DNA of 64,000 nt, from positions 310,001-374,000 of the forward strand of contig NZ_WKJC01000002.1 in assembly GCF_009674675.1 (NCBI RefSeq). The letters run 5' to 3'. Source of the stretch: Kangiella sp. HZ709. Lineage in GTDB: Bacteria > Pseudomonadota > Gammaproteobacteria > Enterobacterales > Kangiellaceae. The position numbers and the translations under genes are program-made. Shown piece by piece: positions 29,949-38,935 of this stretch (positions are counted from its first letter, which is position 1; each line of letters starts with the position of its first letter). A model generated the notes under the pieces. It did not search any database. It saw only the letters and a program-made list of their open reading frames with translations, and had not been told where the DNA came from.

Positions 29949-30869
29949 ATGCGTCATACCACCCACTCTGTATTTATGGTTCCACCAACCGATTTTTGTT
30001 TTAATGAGCAAACTGGAGCCGATAACGAATTTCAAAATCGACCTAAAATTGATCCATTAATGCTCAAAGAAGATGCTATGGCTGAGTTTAACCAAATGGT
30101 TAATATTCTTAGAGATAACTTTGTTGAAGTTTTAGTATTGAATAAAACACAAGATTTGCCTGAACTACCTGACGCGGTTTTCCCGAATAATTGGTTTTCT
30201 ACCGACGAGTTGGGACAAATTACTTTATTTCCGATGAAGACGGAAAATCGTAAAGCAGAAGTTAGACCTAGTGAGCTTATAGCTTTAGCTAACAAAAGTG
30301 GGTATCAACAAAAAGAGCTTACAAATATATCTGACTCTCAACAGATTTTAGAGGGTACTGGCTCGATTATTTTCGACCACAAAAATAAGATTGCTTATGC
30401 CGCTATTTCTGATCGGTGTGAAAAAAATATTTTTGAACAGTACGCGAAAGATAATGGTTATCAAGCGATAAGTTTTGAGAGTAAAAGCTCCAATGGAAAA
30501 CCTTTTTATCATACCAACGTCATGTTAAGTATTGGTGAAGGGTTCGCCGCCATTTGTGTGGATGCCATTACGGAGTCTGATCGTGACAAAGTTATCGGTA
30601 GCCTAAAAGCCCACCATAAACAGATTATTGAGTTAAGCCTTGAACAAACCGAAAAAAGTTTTTGTGCCAATATTTTACAGCTACGCAACCTACGCGGTGA
30701 GTTACTGATAGTGATGTCAGATTCGGCGTATCACGGCTTTAGTAAGGAGCAAAAAAACTTACTTAAACTGCATGGTAAGTTAGTTCCTTGTCCAATTGAT
30801 ACTATTGAATCAGTTGGTGGTGGTAGTGCGCGCTGTATGCTAGCTGAGAACTTTTTGCCTCAGGCGTGA
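29949..30869 (+). CDS. ctlX: CtlX-type citrulline hydrolase (amidinotransferase fold)
   Basis: This 306-residue member of the arginine deiminase/amidinotransferase superfamily resembles citrulline utilisation hydrolase CtlX. Visible signatures are DAVFPNNWFSTDELG (about 58-72), LEGTGSIIFDH (about 136), YHTNVMLSIGEGFA (about 190, catalytic His) and the C-terminal SVGGGSARCMLAENF with the nucleophilic cysteine. It probably hydrolyses citrulline or another guanidino/ureido compound. The start at ATG 29949 matches the family N-terminus (TTHSVFMVPPTDF); no clear ribosome site precedes it. A strong terminator lies only 31 nt upstream, implying attenuation or a very short leader. Confidence 0.85.
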   Translation: MRHTTHSVFMVPPTDFCFNEQTGADNEFQNRPKIDPLMLKEDAMAEFNQMVNILRDNFVEVLVLNKTQDLPELPDAVFPNNWFSTDELGQITLFPMKTENRKAEVRPSELIALANKSGYQQKELTNISDSQQILEGTGSIIFDHKNKIAYAAISDRCEKNIFEQYAKDNGYQAISFESKSSNGKPFYHTNVMLSIGEGFAAICVDAITESDRDKVIGSLKAHHKQIIELSLEQTEKSFCANILQLRNLRGELLIVMSDSAYHGFSKEQKNLLKLHGKLVPCPIDTIESVGGGSARCMLAENFLPQA

Positions 30870-30894
30870 ATTAAAAGCTCATAAAAATCTAAAT

Positions 30895-30921
30895 AAAAAA
30901 GCGGCAATAGCCGCTTTTTTA
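30895..30921. terminator. Bidirectional terminator
   Basis: AAAAAAGCGGC (30895-30905), AATA, GCCGCTTTTTT (30910-30920), between convergent ctlX and the DUF819 gene. Confidence 0.92.
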
Positions 30922-30940
30922 TTACTTACTCTAGTTCAAG

Positions 30941-32248
30941 CTACCCGCCTACAACAGCTCTCATCATAATCGCTGTTAATATGGCTCCAACCGAGCCAAC
31001 CGCATAACCTAAAATGGCTAGTAGAACACCTACAGGGGCTAATGATGGGTGGAATGCCGAAGCAACCACTGGTGCAGAAGCTGCACCTCCAATATTAGCT
31101 TTAGAGCCAACCGCTACAAAAAAGTATGGTGCTCGAATCAACTTAGCCACAATAAACAAAATCGCCACGTGGATAATCATCCATACAATACCTATAAAGA
31201 ACACTTGGTAATGTTCAAATATTTTAGTTAAATCCATTTTCATACCAATGGCTGCTACTAAAACATATATAAATACGGAGCCAATTTTCGATGAGCCAGC
31301 ATGGTCCATTTCCCGAACTTTGGTCCGTGACAATATTAAAGCTGCAATGGTCGCAGTAATAATCATCCAAAAGAAATGGCTGCCAAAGCCCACATTTTTA
31401 AAGACTGTATACGCTGTCCCACCTTCTTCTACAGATGCTAGAATCACGCCAGGAGCCCAATTACCAATTAAGTGGCCTAAAGCTACGATCGCAAAACCCA
31501 AACCTAAAATCATCATAAAATCGTTTAAATTAGGGATACGTTCGTTTTCTTTAGTGTATTTCTCTACTGTAACTTTCAACTCTTCAATAGCAGAGTTATC
31601 TGCTTTTAGCCAACGATCAACAGAATCAGACTTTTTAATTAAAAATAGTAAAATTACCATCCAAATTTCTGCTACCAAAACATCCATTACGGCCATAGTC
31701 CCAAACAAGGTATCACTAACATCATAAAGAACTTGCATAGACGCTTGGTTAGCACCACCACCAATCCAACTACCGGCAACAGTTGCAAGTCCAGCCCAAA
31801 TTTCTTCACCTTTAGGAACGACGCCATCAGTTATCCCAACCCATTCAGGGGCCACCATGGCAAAGATTAACACGGCCAAAGGTCCACCAATAATGACACC
31901 GACAGTTCCAGCGAAGAACATGGCCACTGCACGCCAACCCAGACCGATGATTTTTTCAAAATCAATACTTAAGGTCAGTAAAAACAAACTGGCAGGTAAT
32001 AAATAACGAGAAGCTATGTAGTAAATATTATCGGCAGAACCTTTATCGAAGAAGCCTAAAGTATTTAACAAACCTGGCACAAAATAGCACAGCAATAAGG
32101 CTGGAATATGCTTATAAAAGCTATGCCAAAAGCCTTGCTTACGACTGGAGGTAAAAAAGATTAAACCTAGCACAGCCATGATCACGCCAAATGCGACCGC
32201 GTCTGATTGGATAAAAGCTACTTTCTCAGTAGTTTCTGAAATTGCCAT
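30941..32248 (-). CDS. DUF819-family membrane protein
   Basis: The 435-residue protein has about twelve hydrophobic helices, and it resembles the YjcL/DUF819 transporter-like family: SDAVAFGVIMAVLGLIFF (about 15-32), ASRYLLPASLFLLTLSIDFEKI (about 80-100), a central GSWIGGGANQASMQ, and GSKANIGGAASAPVVASAFHPSLAPVG near the C-terminus. These paired glycine-rich re-entrant-like motifs suggest a two-fold transporter resembling sodium symporters. The substrate is unknown. GGGAGA precedes the ATG, and the Mpo1-like gene ends 29 bp upstream of it on the same strand, so they may form an operon. Confidence 0.85.
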   Translation of the reverse strand: MAISETTEKVAFIQSDAVAFGVIMAVLGLIFFTSSRKQGFWHSFYKHIPALLLCYFVPGLLNTLGFFDKGSADNIYYIASRYLLPASLFLLTLSIDFEKIIGLGWRAVAMFFAGTVGVIIGGPLAVLIFAMVAPEWVGITDGVVPKGEEIWAGLATVAGSWIGGGANQASMQVLYDVSDTLFGTMAVMDVLVAEIWMVILLFLIKKSDSVDRWLKADNSAIEELKVTVEKYTKENERIPNLNDFMMILGLGFAIVALGHLIGNWAPGVILASVEEGGTAYTVFKNVGFGSHFFWMIITATIAALILSRTKVREMDHAGSSKIGSVFIYVLVAAIGMKMDLTKIFEHYQVFFIGIVWMIIHVAILFIVAKLIRAPYFFVAVGSKANIGGAASAPVVASAFHPSLAPVGVLLAILGYAVGSVGAILTAIMMRAVVGG

Positions 32249-32277
32249 TAAACTCTCCCAAACTCAATTATTTATAG

Positions 32278-32745
32278 TTATTTAATAAATCCGATTTTTC
32301 TAAACAGGTAGTTAATTTCCCAAGCCGGCCCCACTAACAAAAACTGTACATCTTTCATAAATGAAGGTTTCTTACCTTCGATATGATGACCTATGAACTG
32401 GCCTACCCAAGCAATGATAAAAGCCACAACAGCAATTTGCCACACAGGAATGGTCGTTGCTTGCGATAACCACGCAGTAAACCAAAGCATACCCACTGCC
32501 ATTAATAACATGGCAAAAAATATCTTGAAGCCAAAAGTAAAATAGAAAAACATCGCTAGTAACATAAAAAGGCTAGCCCAGTTTAACCAAGGATTCATTT
32601 GCATAAACTCTGGAACTGGAATTGACCATAACAATGCAATAACCGTCCATACGATAACCGGAACACAAACCCAATGAATGAGTTTATTAGTTGGATTCCT
32701 ATGGCTTTCACTGTATTCAGCGATCCATTGGTGACCTGATTTCAT
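32278..32745 (-). CDS. Mpo1-like (DUF962) membrane protein
   Basis: The 155-residue protein has the DUF962 layout: an N-terminal SHRNPTNKLIHWVCVPV motif (about 14-31), four hydrophobic helices, and GHHIEGKKPSF (about 114-125). The yeast homologue Mpo1 is an Fe-dependent dioxygenase in alpha-oxidation of 2-hydroxy fatty acids, and the conserved histidines are present here. The bacterial role is not established. It has a good AGGATG ribosome site and probably leads the DUF819 gene. Confidence 0.85.
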   Translation of the reverse strand: MKSGHQWIAEYSESHRNPTNKLIHWVCVPVIVWTVIALLWSIPVPEFMQMNPWLNWASLFMLLAMFFYFTFGFKIFFAMLLMAVGMLWFTAWLSQATTIPVWQIAVVAFIIAWVGQFIGHHIEGKKPSFMKDVQFLLVGPAWEINYLFRKIGFIK

Positions 32746-32926
32746 ATTTACATCCTACTACCCTAAATGAGAATAATGGTATCACAATGTTCCACGGATA
32801 TCTTATTGAAAAAGTAGAATGTTAAATTTATTCAAACCATTGTTAGTTCCTTGATTTTTCAAGCTTTTTATTCATAATTAGTTTGCTAGTTAGCATTTTC
32901 AATTTAACAATTAGGGGATTATCACA

Positions 32927-33328
32927 ATGGGTATGATGAGTGAGTTTAAAGAGTTTGCAATGAAAGGCAACGTGATGGATATGGCTGTGGGTATCATCAT
33001 TGGCGGTGCTTTCGGTAAAATCGTAAGTTCTTTCGTAAATGATGTTTTGATGCCACCTTTGGGCGTTCTTTTAGGCGGTGTTGATTTTAAAGACTTAGCT
33101 TATACCGTTCAAGAAGCTGCCGGAGATACTCCAGCAGTTACTTTAAACTATGGTAACTTTATACAAACAGCTCTTGATTTCTTGATCATTGCATTCGCAA
33201 TTTTCATGATGGTTAAAGCAATGAACTCAATGAAGAAGAAAGAAGAAGAAGCTCCAGCTGAGCCACCAAAGCCTTCTAGTGAAGAAGTCCTTCTTTCAGA
33301 AATTAGAGATCTATTAAAGAAAGACTAA
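32927..33328 (+). CDS. mscL: Large-conductance mechanosensitive channel MscL
   Basis: MscL is a homopentameric inner-membrane channel that opens under high membrane tension to release solutes in osmotic downshock. The 133-residue protein has the amphipathic start [19 protein letters not shown], pore helix TM1 with [22 protein letters not shown] (about 21-42), a periplasmic loop, TM2 (about 85-103), and a C-terminal charged helix ending [11 protein letters not shown]. It is monocistronic with AGGGG before the ATG. The upstream region shows no obvious repeat. Confidence 0.96.
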   Translation: MGMMSEFKEFAMKGNVMDMAVGIIIGGAFGKIVSSFVNDVLMPPLGVLLGGVDFKDLAYTVQEAAGDTPAVTLNYGNFIQTALDFLIIAFAIFMMVKAMNSMKKKEEEAPAEPPKPSSEEVLLSEIRDLLKKD

Positions 33329-33340
33329 TATCTCGGCCTA

Positions 33341-33371
33341 AAAAAAGCCTGCTATATGCAGGCTTTTTTTA
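33341..33371. terminator. Bidirectional terminator
   Basis: AGCCTGC (33346-33352), TATAT, GCAGGCT (33358-33364), flanked by A7 and T7. It serves mscL (+) and the hydroxyproline dehydrogenase gene (-). Confidence 0.92.
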
Positions 33372-33373
33372 TT

Positions 33374-34639
33374 TTAAAACCTTGTAGGTCGATAAGGTTT
33401 AACGTCAATTGAAGTTTCCTTCCCTTGTATTAGCTGCGCAATTAATTTTCCAGTTGCCGGTGCTAATGTCATGCCTAGCATGTTATGTCCTGTGGCTAAT
33501 AACACATTGTCTAGCTTCGAAGTTCGACCTATTATTGGCAAACTATCCCAAGTCATAGGGCGCCAACCAGTCCAAGGTTCATCATAACTTTCTTGAATCG
33601 ATACATTTAAATAAGGTTTAGAAGCATTAAAAAGCTGCTTTACTCTATGTTTTGGTATCTTTGTGTTAAAGCCAGAAAACTCCATCATAGAACCAAGCCT
33701 TAAATGATTATCGAATGGTGTTAACCCTACTCTATGTTCTGGAAATAAAACTGGGACACTGGGGCAATGTTCGGGTCTTGGAATGGTTACCGAGTAACCT
33801 TTAGCAGGCTCTACCGGTAAACTTATTTCTAACTCTTTAGATAAACCTCTGCTCCAAGCCCCTGTGGCAAAAACAAACTGCTCTGCATTTATCGAGCCAA
33901 GAGACGTTTTTAAAAGTCTAACTCTTCCATTGCTTTTATTTATTGAATCTAAACGGCAATGCTCAATGAATTTTACGCCTTTTTGTTGTAACAACTGAGT
34001 CCAGCTAGCCGTCATTGCATCAGGTTTTACTGATGCATCATCTTTATATAAAAAAGCCCCAGCTAAATCTTTTTTATAACTTGAATCAAATTCAATTAAG
34101 TCTTCTGTAGTTAGAAATTGAGCTGAATGATTAAACTCATCAGTTAATAATCGATCCGTATGCCTAAACTCGTTTAAGCCTCGTTTAGTCTGAAATACGT
34201 AAAGTAAACCTGTTTCTTTCCACTGAGCATCAATCGGATAGTTTGAAAATAAATTAGAATATTCTTGCCGTGAAAATTCTAAAATTTGGTTTAGACTTTT
34301 TGCTGCTTTTATCATATCACCATGATTACAGCGCCGGGCAAATTGTAGGAGCCAAAAGTAAAATGAAGGTCTAAGTTGCGGTTTAATTCGAAAAGCAGAT
34401 TTAGGATTAAATAAAGACTTAATCCCAGTCCAAACCATACCTGGTTCAGTTAATGGCAATAGATGACTAGGACAAATATAGCCACAATTTCCATAAGAAC
34501 AAGCCGCGCCAATTTTACCCTGATCAATTATTGTTACAGAATAGCCTTCTTCTACTAAATAATGGGCGCAAGCAAGGCCTATGATGCCGGCACCAACGAT
34601 AGCAATATCTGTAGACTTGAATAGATTCGAGCCATCCAT
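33374..34639 (-). CDS. FAD-dependent D-amino acid dehydrogenase, probably D-hydroxyproline dehydrogenase
   Basis: The 421-residue DadA-like flavoprotein has the FAD-binding IVGAGIIGLACAHYLVEEG (about 14-32), SYGNCGYICPSHLLPL (about 49-64) and the C-terminal GHNMLGMTLAPATGKLIAQL. In this operon it most likely oxidises cis-4-hydroxy-D-proline to 1-pyrroline-4-hydroxy-2-carboxylate, step two of trans-4-hydroxy-L-proline catabolism. It is the last gene of the minus-strand unit, 3 bp after the epimerase stop, so translation is probably coupled. A role on other D-amino acids cannot be excluded. Confidence 0.87.
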   Translation of the reverse strand: MDGSNLFKSTDIAIVGAGIIGLACAHYLVEEGYSVTIIDQGKIGAACSYGNCGYICPSHLLPLTEPGMVWTGIKSLFNPKSAFRIKPQLRPSFYFWLLQFARRCNHGDMIKAAKSLNQILEFSRQEYSNLFSNYPIDAQWKETGLLYVFQTKRGLNEFRHTDRLLTDEFNHSAQFLTTEDLIEFDSSYKKDLAGAFLYKDDASVKPDAMTASWTQLLQQKGVKFIEHCRLDSINKSNGRVRLLKTSLGSINAEQFVFATGAWSRGLSKELEISLPVEPAKGYSVTIPRPEHCPSVPVLFPEHRVGLTPFDNHLRLGSMMEFSGFNTKIPKHRVKQLFNASKPYLNVSIQESYDEPWTGWRPMTWDSLPIIGRTSKLDNVLLATGHNMLGMTLAPATGKLIAQLIQGKETSIDVKPYRPTRF

Positions 34640-34642
34640 TAA

Positions 34643-35569
34643 TTAAATACCAAACTTGAAAGGGTCTTTAGGATCAAATATCAAAGTAGATTCAGCGGAA
34701 ATATAAGCTTTGCCTATTATGGTTGGAATAATTTTACCATCATCAGTGCGTCGATACTTTGCTTCAAAACGACTATTGATAATACTATCTTGAACCCAAG
34801 TTTCATTTTCAGCCAGTAAGCCTTTTGCTGCAAGCGCAGCTAACTTAGCGCTTGTCCCAGTTCCACACGGCGAACGGTCATAAGCATCGCCTGGGCACAA
34901 AACATAATTCTTACTATTAGCTCCTTCGCGCTCAGCAGTGCTAAAGAATTCAATGTGATCAATTTCTGCACCACCCTGTCCGGTTATATTATTTCTATTC
35001 AACTCTAGCTTAATCATTTTGGCATAACGACGAAGTTGCGGCTCATTTTCCAAATTAATAGCTACTGGCGTTTGATGAGCGAGGAAAAACCAATTTCCAC
35101 CCCAGGCAACATCACCTGTCACAGTCCCTAATTCATCAATTTGAACAGAAACATTTTCTCGATAAAGGTGGCTTTCTACATTTTCAACACTGACCGTATT
35201 TTTATCAAGCATCTTGACGGTAACTACTCCTACAGGAGTTTCAATTTTTATTTCGGATTCAGAAACCAAACCTAAATGAGCTAAGGTTACTGCAACACCA
35301 ATAGTCCCATGACCACACATACCTAAGTAACCAGAGTTATTAAAAAATATAACCCCTGTCGAACATTTTGGGTTCGTTGCTGGGCAAAGCAAAGCACCTA
35401 CAAGGACATCTGAACCTCTTGGTTCTAAAATAATACTCTTACGGATATGATCATAATTCTCTTTCATAAGCGCTAACCGCTCTGGTAAAGAACCATTACC
35501 CAAATCAGGACCACCTTCAACAATTACTCTTGTTGGTTCACCTGCAGTATGAGAATCAATAACTCGCAC
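34643..35569 (-). CDS. lhpA: 4-hydroxyproline 2-epimerase (proline racemase family)
   Basis: This cofactor-free epimerase converts trans-4-hydroxy-L-proline to cis-4-hydroxy-D-proline using two cysteines. Both are visible: MCGHGTIGV (Cys about 88) and SPCGTGTSAK (Cys about 236). The N-terminal RVIDSHTAGEPTRVIV matches the family. The 308-residue length is typical of hydroxyproline epimerases. The start is GTG at 35569, with GGAG 8 nt upstream that overlaps the end of the preceding gene. It lies between the deaminase and dehydrogenase genes, 3 bp from each. Confidence 0.92.
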   Translation of the reverse strand: MRVIDSHTAGEPTRVIVEGGPDLGNGSLPERLALMKENYDHIRKSIILEPRGSDVLVGALLCPATNPKCSTGVIFFNNSGYLGMCGHGTIGVAVTLAHLGLVSESEIKIETPVGVVTVKMLDKNTVSVENVESHLYRENVSVQIDELGTVTGDVAWGGNWFFLAHQTPVAINLENEPQLRRYAKMIKLELNRNNITGQGGAEIDHIEFFSTAEREGANSKNYVLCPGDAYDRSPCGTGTSAKLAALAAKGLLAENETWVQDSIINSRFEAKYRRTDDGKIIPTIIGKAYISAESTLIFDPKDPFKFGI

Positions 35570-35572
35570 GAT

Positions 35573-36526
35573 TTAGTCTCCTAAATAATTTTTACCACCC
35601 CATTGTTTCCACCAGTTTCGAAAACGTTTCCATTCGGAATCAACAAAAGATTGTTGGCTAACCGTTAAATTATCAAAACTATTAAGCTGATACTGGTACT
35701 CTTTGTGGCCCTCTAATACCATTAAGCGTTTATAGTACAATACTAAATCTGGCTCTTCGTCGAACTTTGATAAAATACTTAAGGCATCACTTAACTCATT
35801 TGCAAATCCTAGTGCTTGAGCGTCGCCTTCTCTCGCCCTATGGCATAAAGCAGCAAAATATAGAATCTCTTTAGGTAAAGCATTACCAACACCGGTAATT
35901 GCCCCATCAGCACCACACCTAACAAATCCGTGCAACACTTGAGTATCAACTCCCACCATCAAAGATAAATCAGGGTCACCTGAAGTAATATTTTCAGCTG
36001 CATAGGTCATTGCTGCAGCACCTCCAAATTCTTTAAAACCTACTAAATTAGGATGAGCTTTACGCAACTTAAAAAATAAATCAGACTTTGTTTCATAACC
36101 ATAATATGGGCTGTTGTAAATAACACTCGGTAACTCATTAGCAGCTTTAAGAATAGCCGAGAAGTGACTAAATTGAGCGGAAACAACCGTAGTTCTAGAA
36201 AGTAATCGTGGAATCACCATTAAACCTTTAGCGCCTATATTTTGAGCATGCTGTGCAAGCTCAACCGCATTAGCGGTATTCTGAGCCCCCGTACCAACAA
36301 TAACCGAAATACCTGCATTAACTAACTTAGTAACTCCTAGCTTCCTTTGCTCAATGCTAAGAAGAGGCCAGTCGCCCATAGAGCCACAATAAACCACAGA
36401 ACTCATTCCTTGCTGAATTAAATCCTTAGCAGTCGCTACTAAGCTCGTAAAATTGGGCTGCCCAAATTCATTACATGGAGTCATTAGCGCTGGCATACAA
36501 CCAGTAAATATTCGCTCACCGTTCAT
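35573..36526 (-). CDS. 1-pyrroline-4-hydroxy-2-carboxylate deaminase (DapA family)
   Basis: The 317-residue protein is a DapA/NAL-fold Schiff-base aldolase-type enzyme. Signatures are TGCMPALMTPCNEFGQPNF at the start, YCGSMGDWPLL (about 46), VIYNSPYYGYE with the active Tyr (about 136) and the Schiff-base lysine in GFKEFGGA (about 165). In hydroxyproline clusters this subfamily deaminates 1-pyrroline-4-hydroxy-2-carboxylate to 2-oxoglutarate semialdehyde. It is the first gene of the minus-strand hydroxyproline operon and is divergent from the AraC regulator. Confidence 0.9.
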   Translation of the reverse strand: MNGERIFTGCMPALMTPCNEFGQPNFTSLVATAKDLIQQGMSSVVYCGSMGDWPLLSIEQRKLGVTKLVNAGISVIVGTGAQNTANAVELAQHAQNIGAKGLMVIPRLLSRTTVVSAQFSHFSAILKAANELPSVIYNSPYYGYETKSDLFFKLRKAHPNLVGFKEFGGAAAMTYAAENITSGDPDLSLMVGVDTQVLHGFVRCGADGAITGVGNALPKEILYFAALCHRAREGDAQALGFANELSDALSILSKFDEEPDLVLYYKRLMVLEGHKEYQYQLNSFDNLTVSQQSFVDSEWKRFRNWWKQWGGKNYLGD

Positions 36527-36551
36527 TTCATTACTCGCTTAAATATTTATC

Positions 36552-36578
36552 AAATATTGCATGAATATTTTTCTTGCA
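36552..36578. promoter_or_regulatory. Operator candidate between the hydroxyproline operon and its AraC regulator
   Basis: AAATATT-GCATG-AATATTT (36552-36570) is an inverted repeat, and TTGCA occurs twice (36557-36561, 36574-36578) as a direct repeat spaced 17 bp. Direct repeats of this spacing are usual AraC-family sites. Both lie in the 132-bp divergent region. Confidence 0.4.
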
Positions 36579-36658
36579 ATAGAGCTTTAGTTACTGTTTA
36601 TAATATACTTTTAGAAGATGCCATGTCTATGCAGATAAAGGCAGTATAACTTTAATTT

Positions 36659-37426
36659 ATGCACAATAATGAGAATTCAAATCAATTGATATCAGCTTTG
36701 GGTAATCCGCAAGTAGCTGAGTTACTATTTGATCAACTACCCGATATAGTTTTCTTTGTTAAAAGTGCGCAAGGGCACTATCAATTGGTGAATCAATCCT
36801 TGGTGGAGCGGTGTGGCTTATCTGATAAAGACGAATTAATAGGAAAGCTTCCCACTGAAGTTTTTGGTAAGAAGCTAGGACGGCGATATGAACAACAAGA
36901 TCTGCAAGTAGTAAAAACCAAAGAACCTCTCATACGGTATTTAGAACTTCATAACTATCGCTCGCAAGAAACAGGCTGGTGTCTGACAACGAAAATACCC
37001 ATTCTCAGTACCAGAGGATGTGCAGGGGTAGTTGGAATCTCTCAAGATTTAAAGTCACCCGAAAAAATCGACACTAATCTATATAACATTACTGAAGCAA
37101 TAGAGTTTGCTGAAAATAATTTAAGCGAAAACCCAACAATTGTCGAAATGGCTAAGCTTGCGAAGATGTCGCCCTATCAACTCGATAGAAGAATGAGAAT
37201 GGTCTATGGATTAACCACTGGTAAATGGTTGCTTAAAACCAAAATTTCTCAAGCGTCAAAAATACTAACTGATACTAACGATTCAATTTTAGATATCGCT
37301 TTAGCCGTGGGCTATAACGATCAAAGCGCATTCACTAGACAATTTAAAAAAGCTACTGGCTTAACGCCCACCGAATTTCAAAAGCATAATCAGACTTCAG
37401 ATAAAGTCTCTCGGAGAATACTATGA
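36659..37426 (+). CDS. PAS-AraC transcriptional regulator of hydroxyproline catabolism
   Basis: The 255-residue regulator has an N-terminal PAS domain (about 18-125: LPDIVFFVKSAQGHYQLVNQSLVERCG) and a C-terminal AraC DNA-binding domain (about 145-240) with two HTH units, the second reading ILDIALAVGYNDQSAFTRQFKKATGLTPTEF. It is divergent from the deaminase-epimerase-dehydrogenase operon and overlaps the aldehyde dehydrogenase start by 4 bp (ATGA), so it is probably the activator of both units. A PAS sensor in place of a cupin arm suggests it senses a pathway intermediate. Confidence 0.9.
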   Translation: MHNNENSNQLISALGNPQVAELLFDQLPDIVFFVKSAQGHYQLVNQSLVERCGLSDKDELIGKLPTEVFGKKLGRRYEQQDLQVVKTKEPLIRYLELHNYRSQETGWCLTTKIPILSTRGCAGVVGISQDLKSPEKIDTNLYNITEAIEFAENNLSENPTIVEMAKLAKMSPYQLDRRMRMVYGLTTGKWLLKTKISQASKILTDTNDSILDIALAVGYNDQSAFTRQFKKATGLTPTEFQKHNQTSDKVSRRIL

Positions 37427-38934
37427 TCATTGGTAAACACTTAATTGCAGGTAAATGGAAAACTTGTACCTCTTCAAATTCTTTTTCGGTACAACACTTG
37501 AATGGTGAGTCACATCAGTTCCCAAATGCTTCTAAAAAGATAGTCGATGATGCCGTTAATGCTGCTAGTGTCGCTTTTAAAAGTTATGGCCAAACAAACT
37601 CCAAACAAAGAGCTAGTTTTTTAAGAGCTATATCAACCGAACTAGAAACCTTTACCAAAAAAATTATTGCTGTATGTCAACAAGAATCAGGATTACCAGA
37701 GGCTCGCCTAATAGGTGAAATGGCACGCACCAGAAGTCAATTAGAGATGTTTGCATCTCATATTGAAAAAGGTACTTATCTAGACAGGCAACATGACATT
37801 GCATTACCTGATCGTCAACCACTTCCTAGACCAGATATAAAGCGAGTTATGCGCCCCTTTGGTCCAGTAGCAATATTTGGTGCCTCAAATTTTCCATTGG
37901 CTTTTTCAACTGCTGGAGGAGATACTGCCTCTGCGTTAGCAGCAGGTTGCCCGGTGATCGTTAAAGGCCATCCCGCTCATCCAGCGACATCGGACTTAGT
38001 TGCCCAAGCTATTCTAAATGCCATTAATAAATCTGGATTAGATCTAGGAGTTTTTTCACTGATACATGACTCAAGTCACGAAGCCGCTCAACACTTAGTT
38101 AAGCACCCTGAGATCACTGCAGCGGGGTTCACTGGCTCAATTAAAGGAGGAAGAGCACTCTTTGACTTATGTGCTCAACGCCCTAACCCTATTCCATTCT
38201 ACGCAGAAATGGGCTCTTTAAACCCTCTGTTTGTTTTACCGAATGCTGTTGATTCTTCAGCAGAGGAAATTGCCAAAAACTGGGCAAGCTCAATGACAAT
38301 GGGGGCAGGTCAATTTTGCACTAAACCTGGCTTATTAATACTTCCAACTGGCAAAAGTGGAGATGAGTTTGTAACCACAGCTATTACTGAATTGCAAAAA
38401 ATGACTTCAACGACTATGTTAACCGAAGATATTGCAAGCGCATTTTCAAAAAATTCTCAAGCCGTTATTGACGATGACAACATTGAAAATATATTGATTA
38501 ACCAATTCTACAAACGTGAGGCTTTGCCACAAATATTTAGTTGCAATGCTAAATCTTGGTTAAATAACTCTAAACTCCAGGAAGAAGTTTTTGGCCCTCT
38601 AGGGGTAATTGTTAGAACCTCATCTCCTGAAGAGATGATACTAATTGCTGAGCAATTAAATGGTCAACTAACTGCAACGTTACACCTTGAACAAGATGAT
38701 TTCACGCAAGCGAAAACATTAATTAGAATATTGGAAAATAAAGCTGGGAGGATTTTAGTTAATGGATTCCCTACAGGCGTAGAAGTTGCAGATTCAATGG
38801 TACACGGAGGTCCATATCCAGCTAGCACTTATATGTCAACTACATCGGTAGGATCGCACGCTATTCAACGTTTTTTAAAACCTGTTTGTTATCAAAATAT
38901 GCCTGAAGAATTATTACCAGAAGAATTGAGATAG
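37423..38934 (+). CDS. 2-oxoglutarate semialdehyde (2,5-dioxovalerate) dehydrogenase
   Basis: The 503-residue NADP-type aldehyde dehydrogenase has the NFPLAFSTAGGDTASALAAGCPVIVKGHPAHP segment typical of the dioxovalerate subgroup (about 160-190), the catalytic Glu in AEMGSLNP (about 264) and catalytic Cys in GAGQFCTKPG (about 300). It would finish hydroxyproline breakdown by making 2-oxoglutarate for the TCA cycle. Its ATG overlaps the regulator's stop by 4 bp. The stop lies 1 bp from the stop of the convergent D-cysteine desulfhydrase gene, leaving no room for a separate terminator. Confidence 0.92.
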   Translation: MIIGKHLIAGKWKTCTSSNSFSVQHLNGESHQFPNASKKIVDDAVNAASVAFKSYGQTNSKQRASFLRAISTELETFTKKIIAVCQQESGLPEARLIGEMARTRSQLEMFASHIEKGTYLDRQHDIALPDRQPLPRPDIKRVMRPFGPVAIFGASNFPLAFSTAGGDTASALAAGCPVIVKGHPAHPATSDLVAQAILNAINKSGLDLGVFSLIHDSSHEAAQHLVKHPEITAAGFTGSIKGGRALFDLCAQRPNPIPFYAEMGSLNPLFVLPNAVDSSAEEIAKNWASSMTMGAGQFCTKPGLLILPTGKSGDEFVTTAITELQKMTSTTMLTEDIASAFSKNSQAVIDDDNIENILINQFYKREALPQIFSCNAKSWLNNSKLQEEVFGPLGVIVRTSSPEEMILIAEQLNGQLTATLHLEQDDFTQAKTLIRILENKAGRILVNGFPTGVEVADSMVHGGPYPASTYMSTTSVGSHAIQRFLKPVCYQNMPEELLPEELR

Positions 38935-38935
38935 C

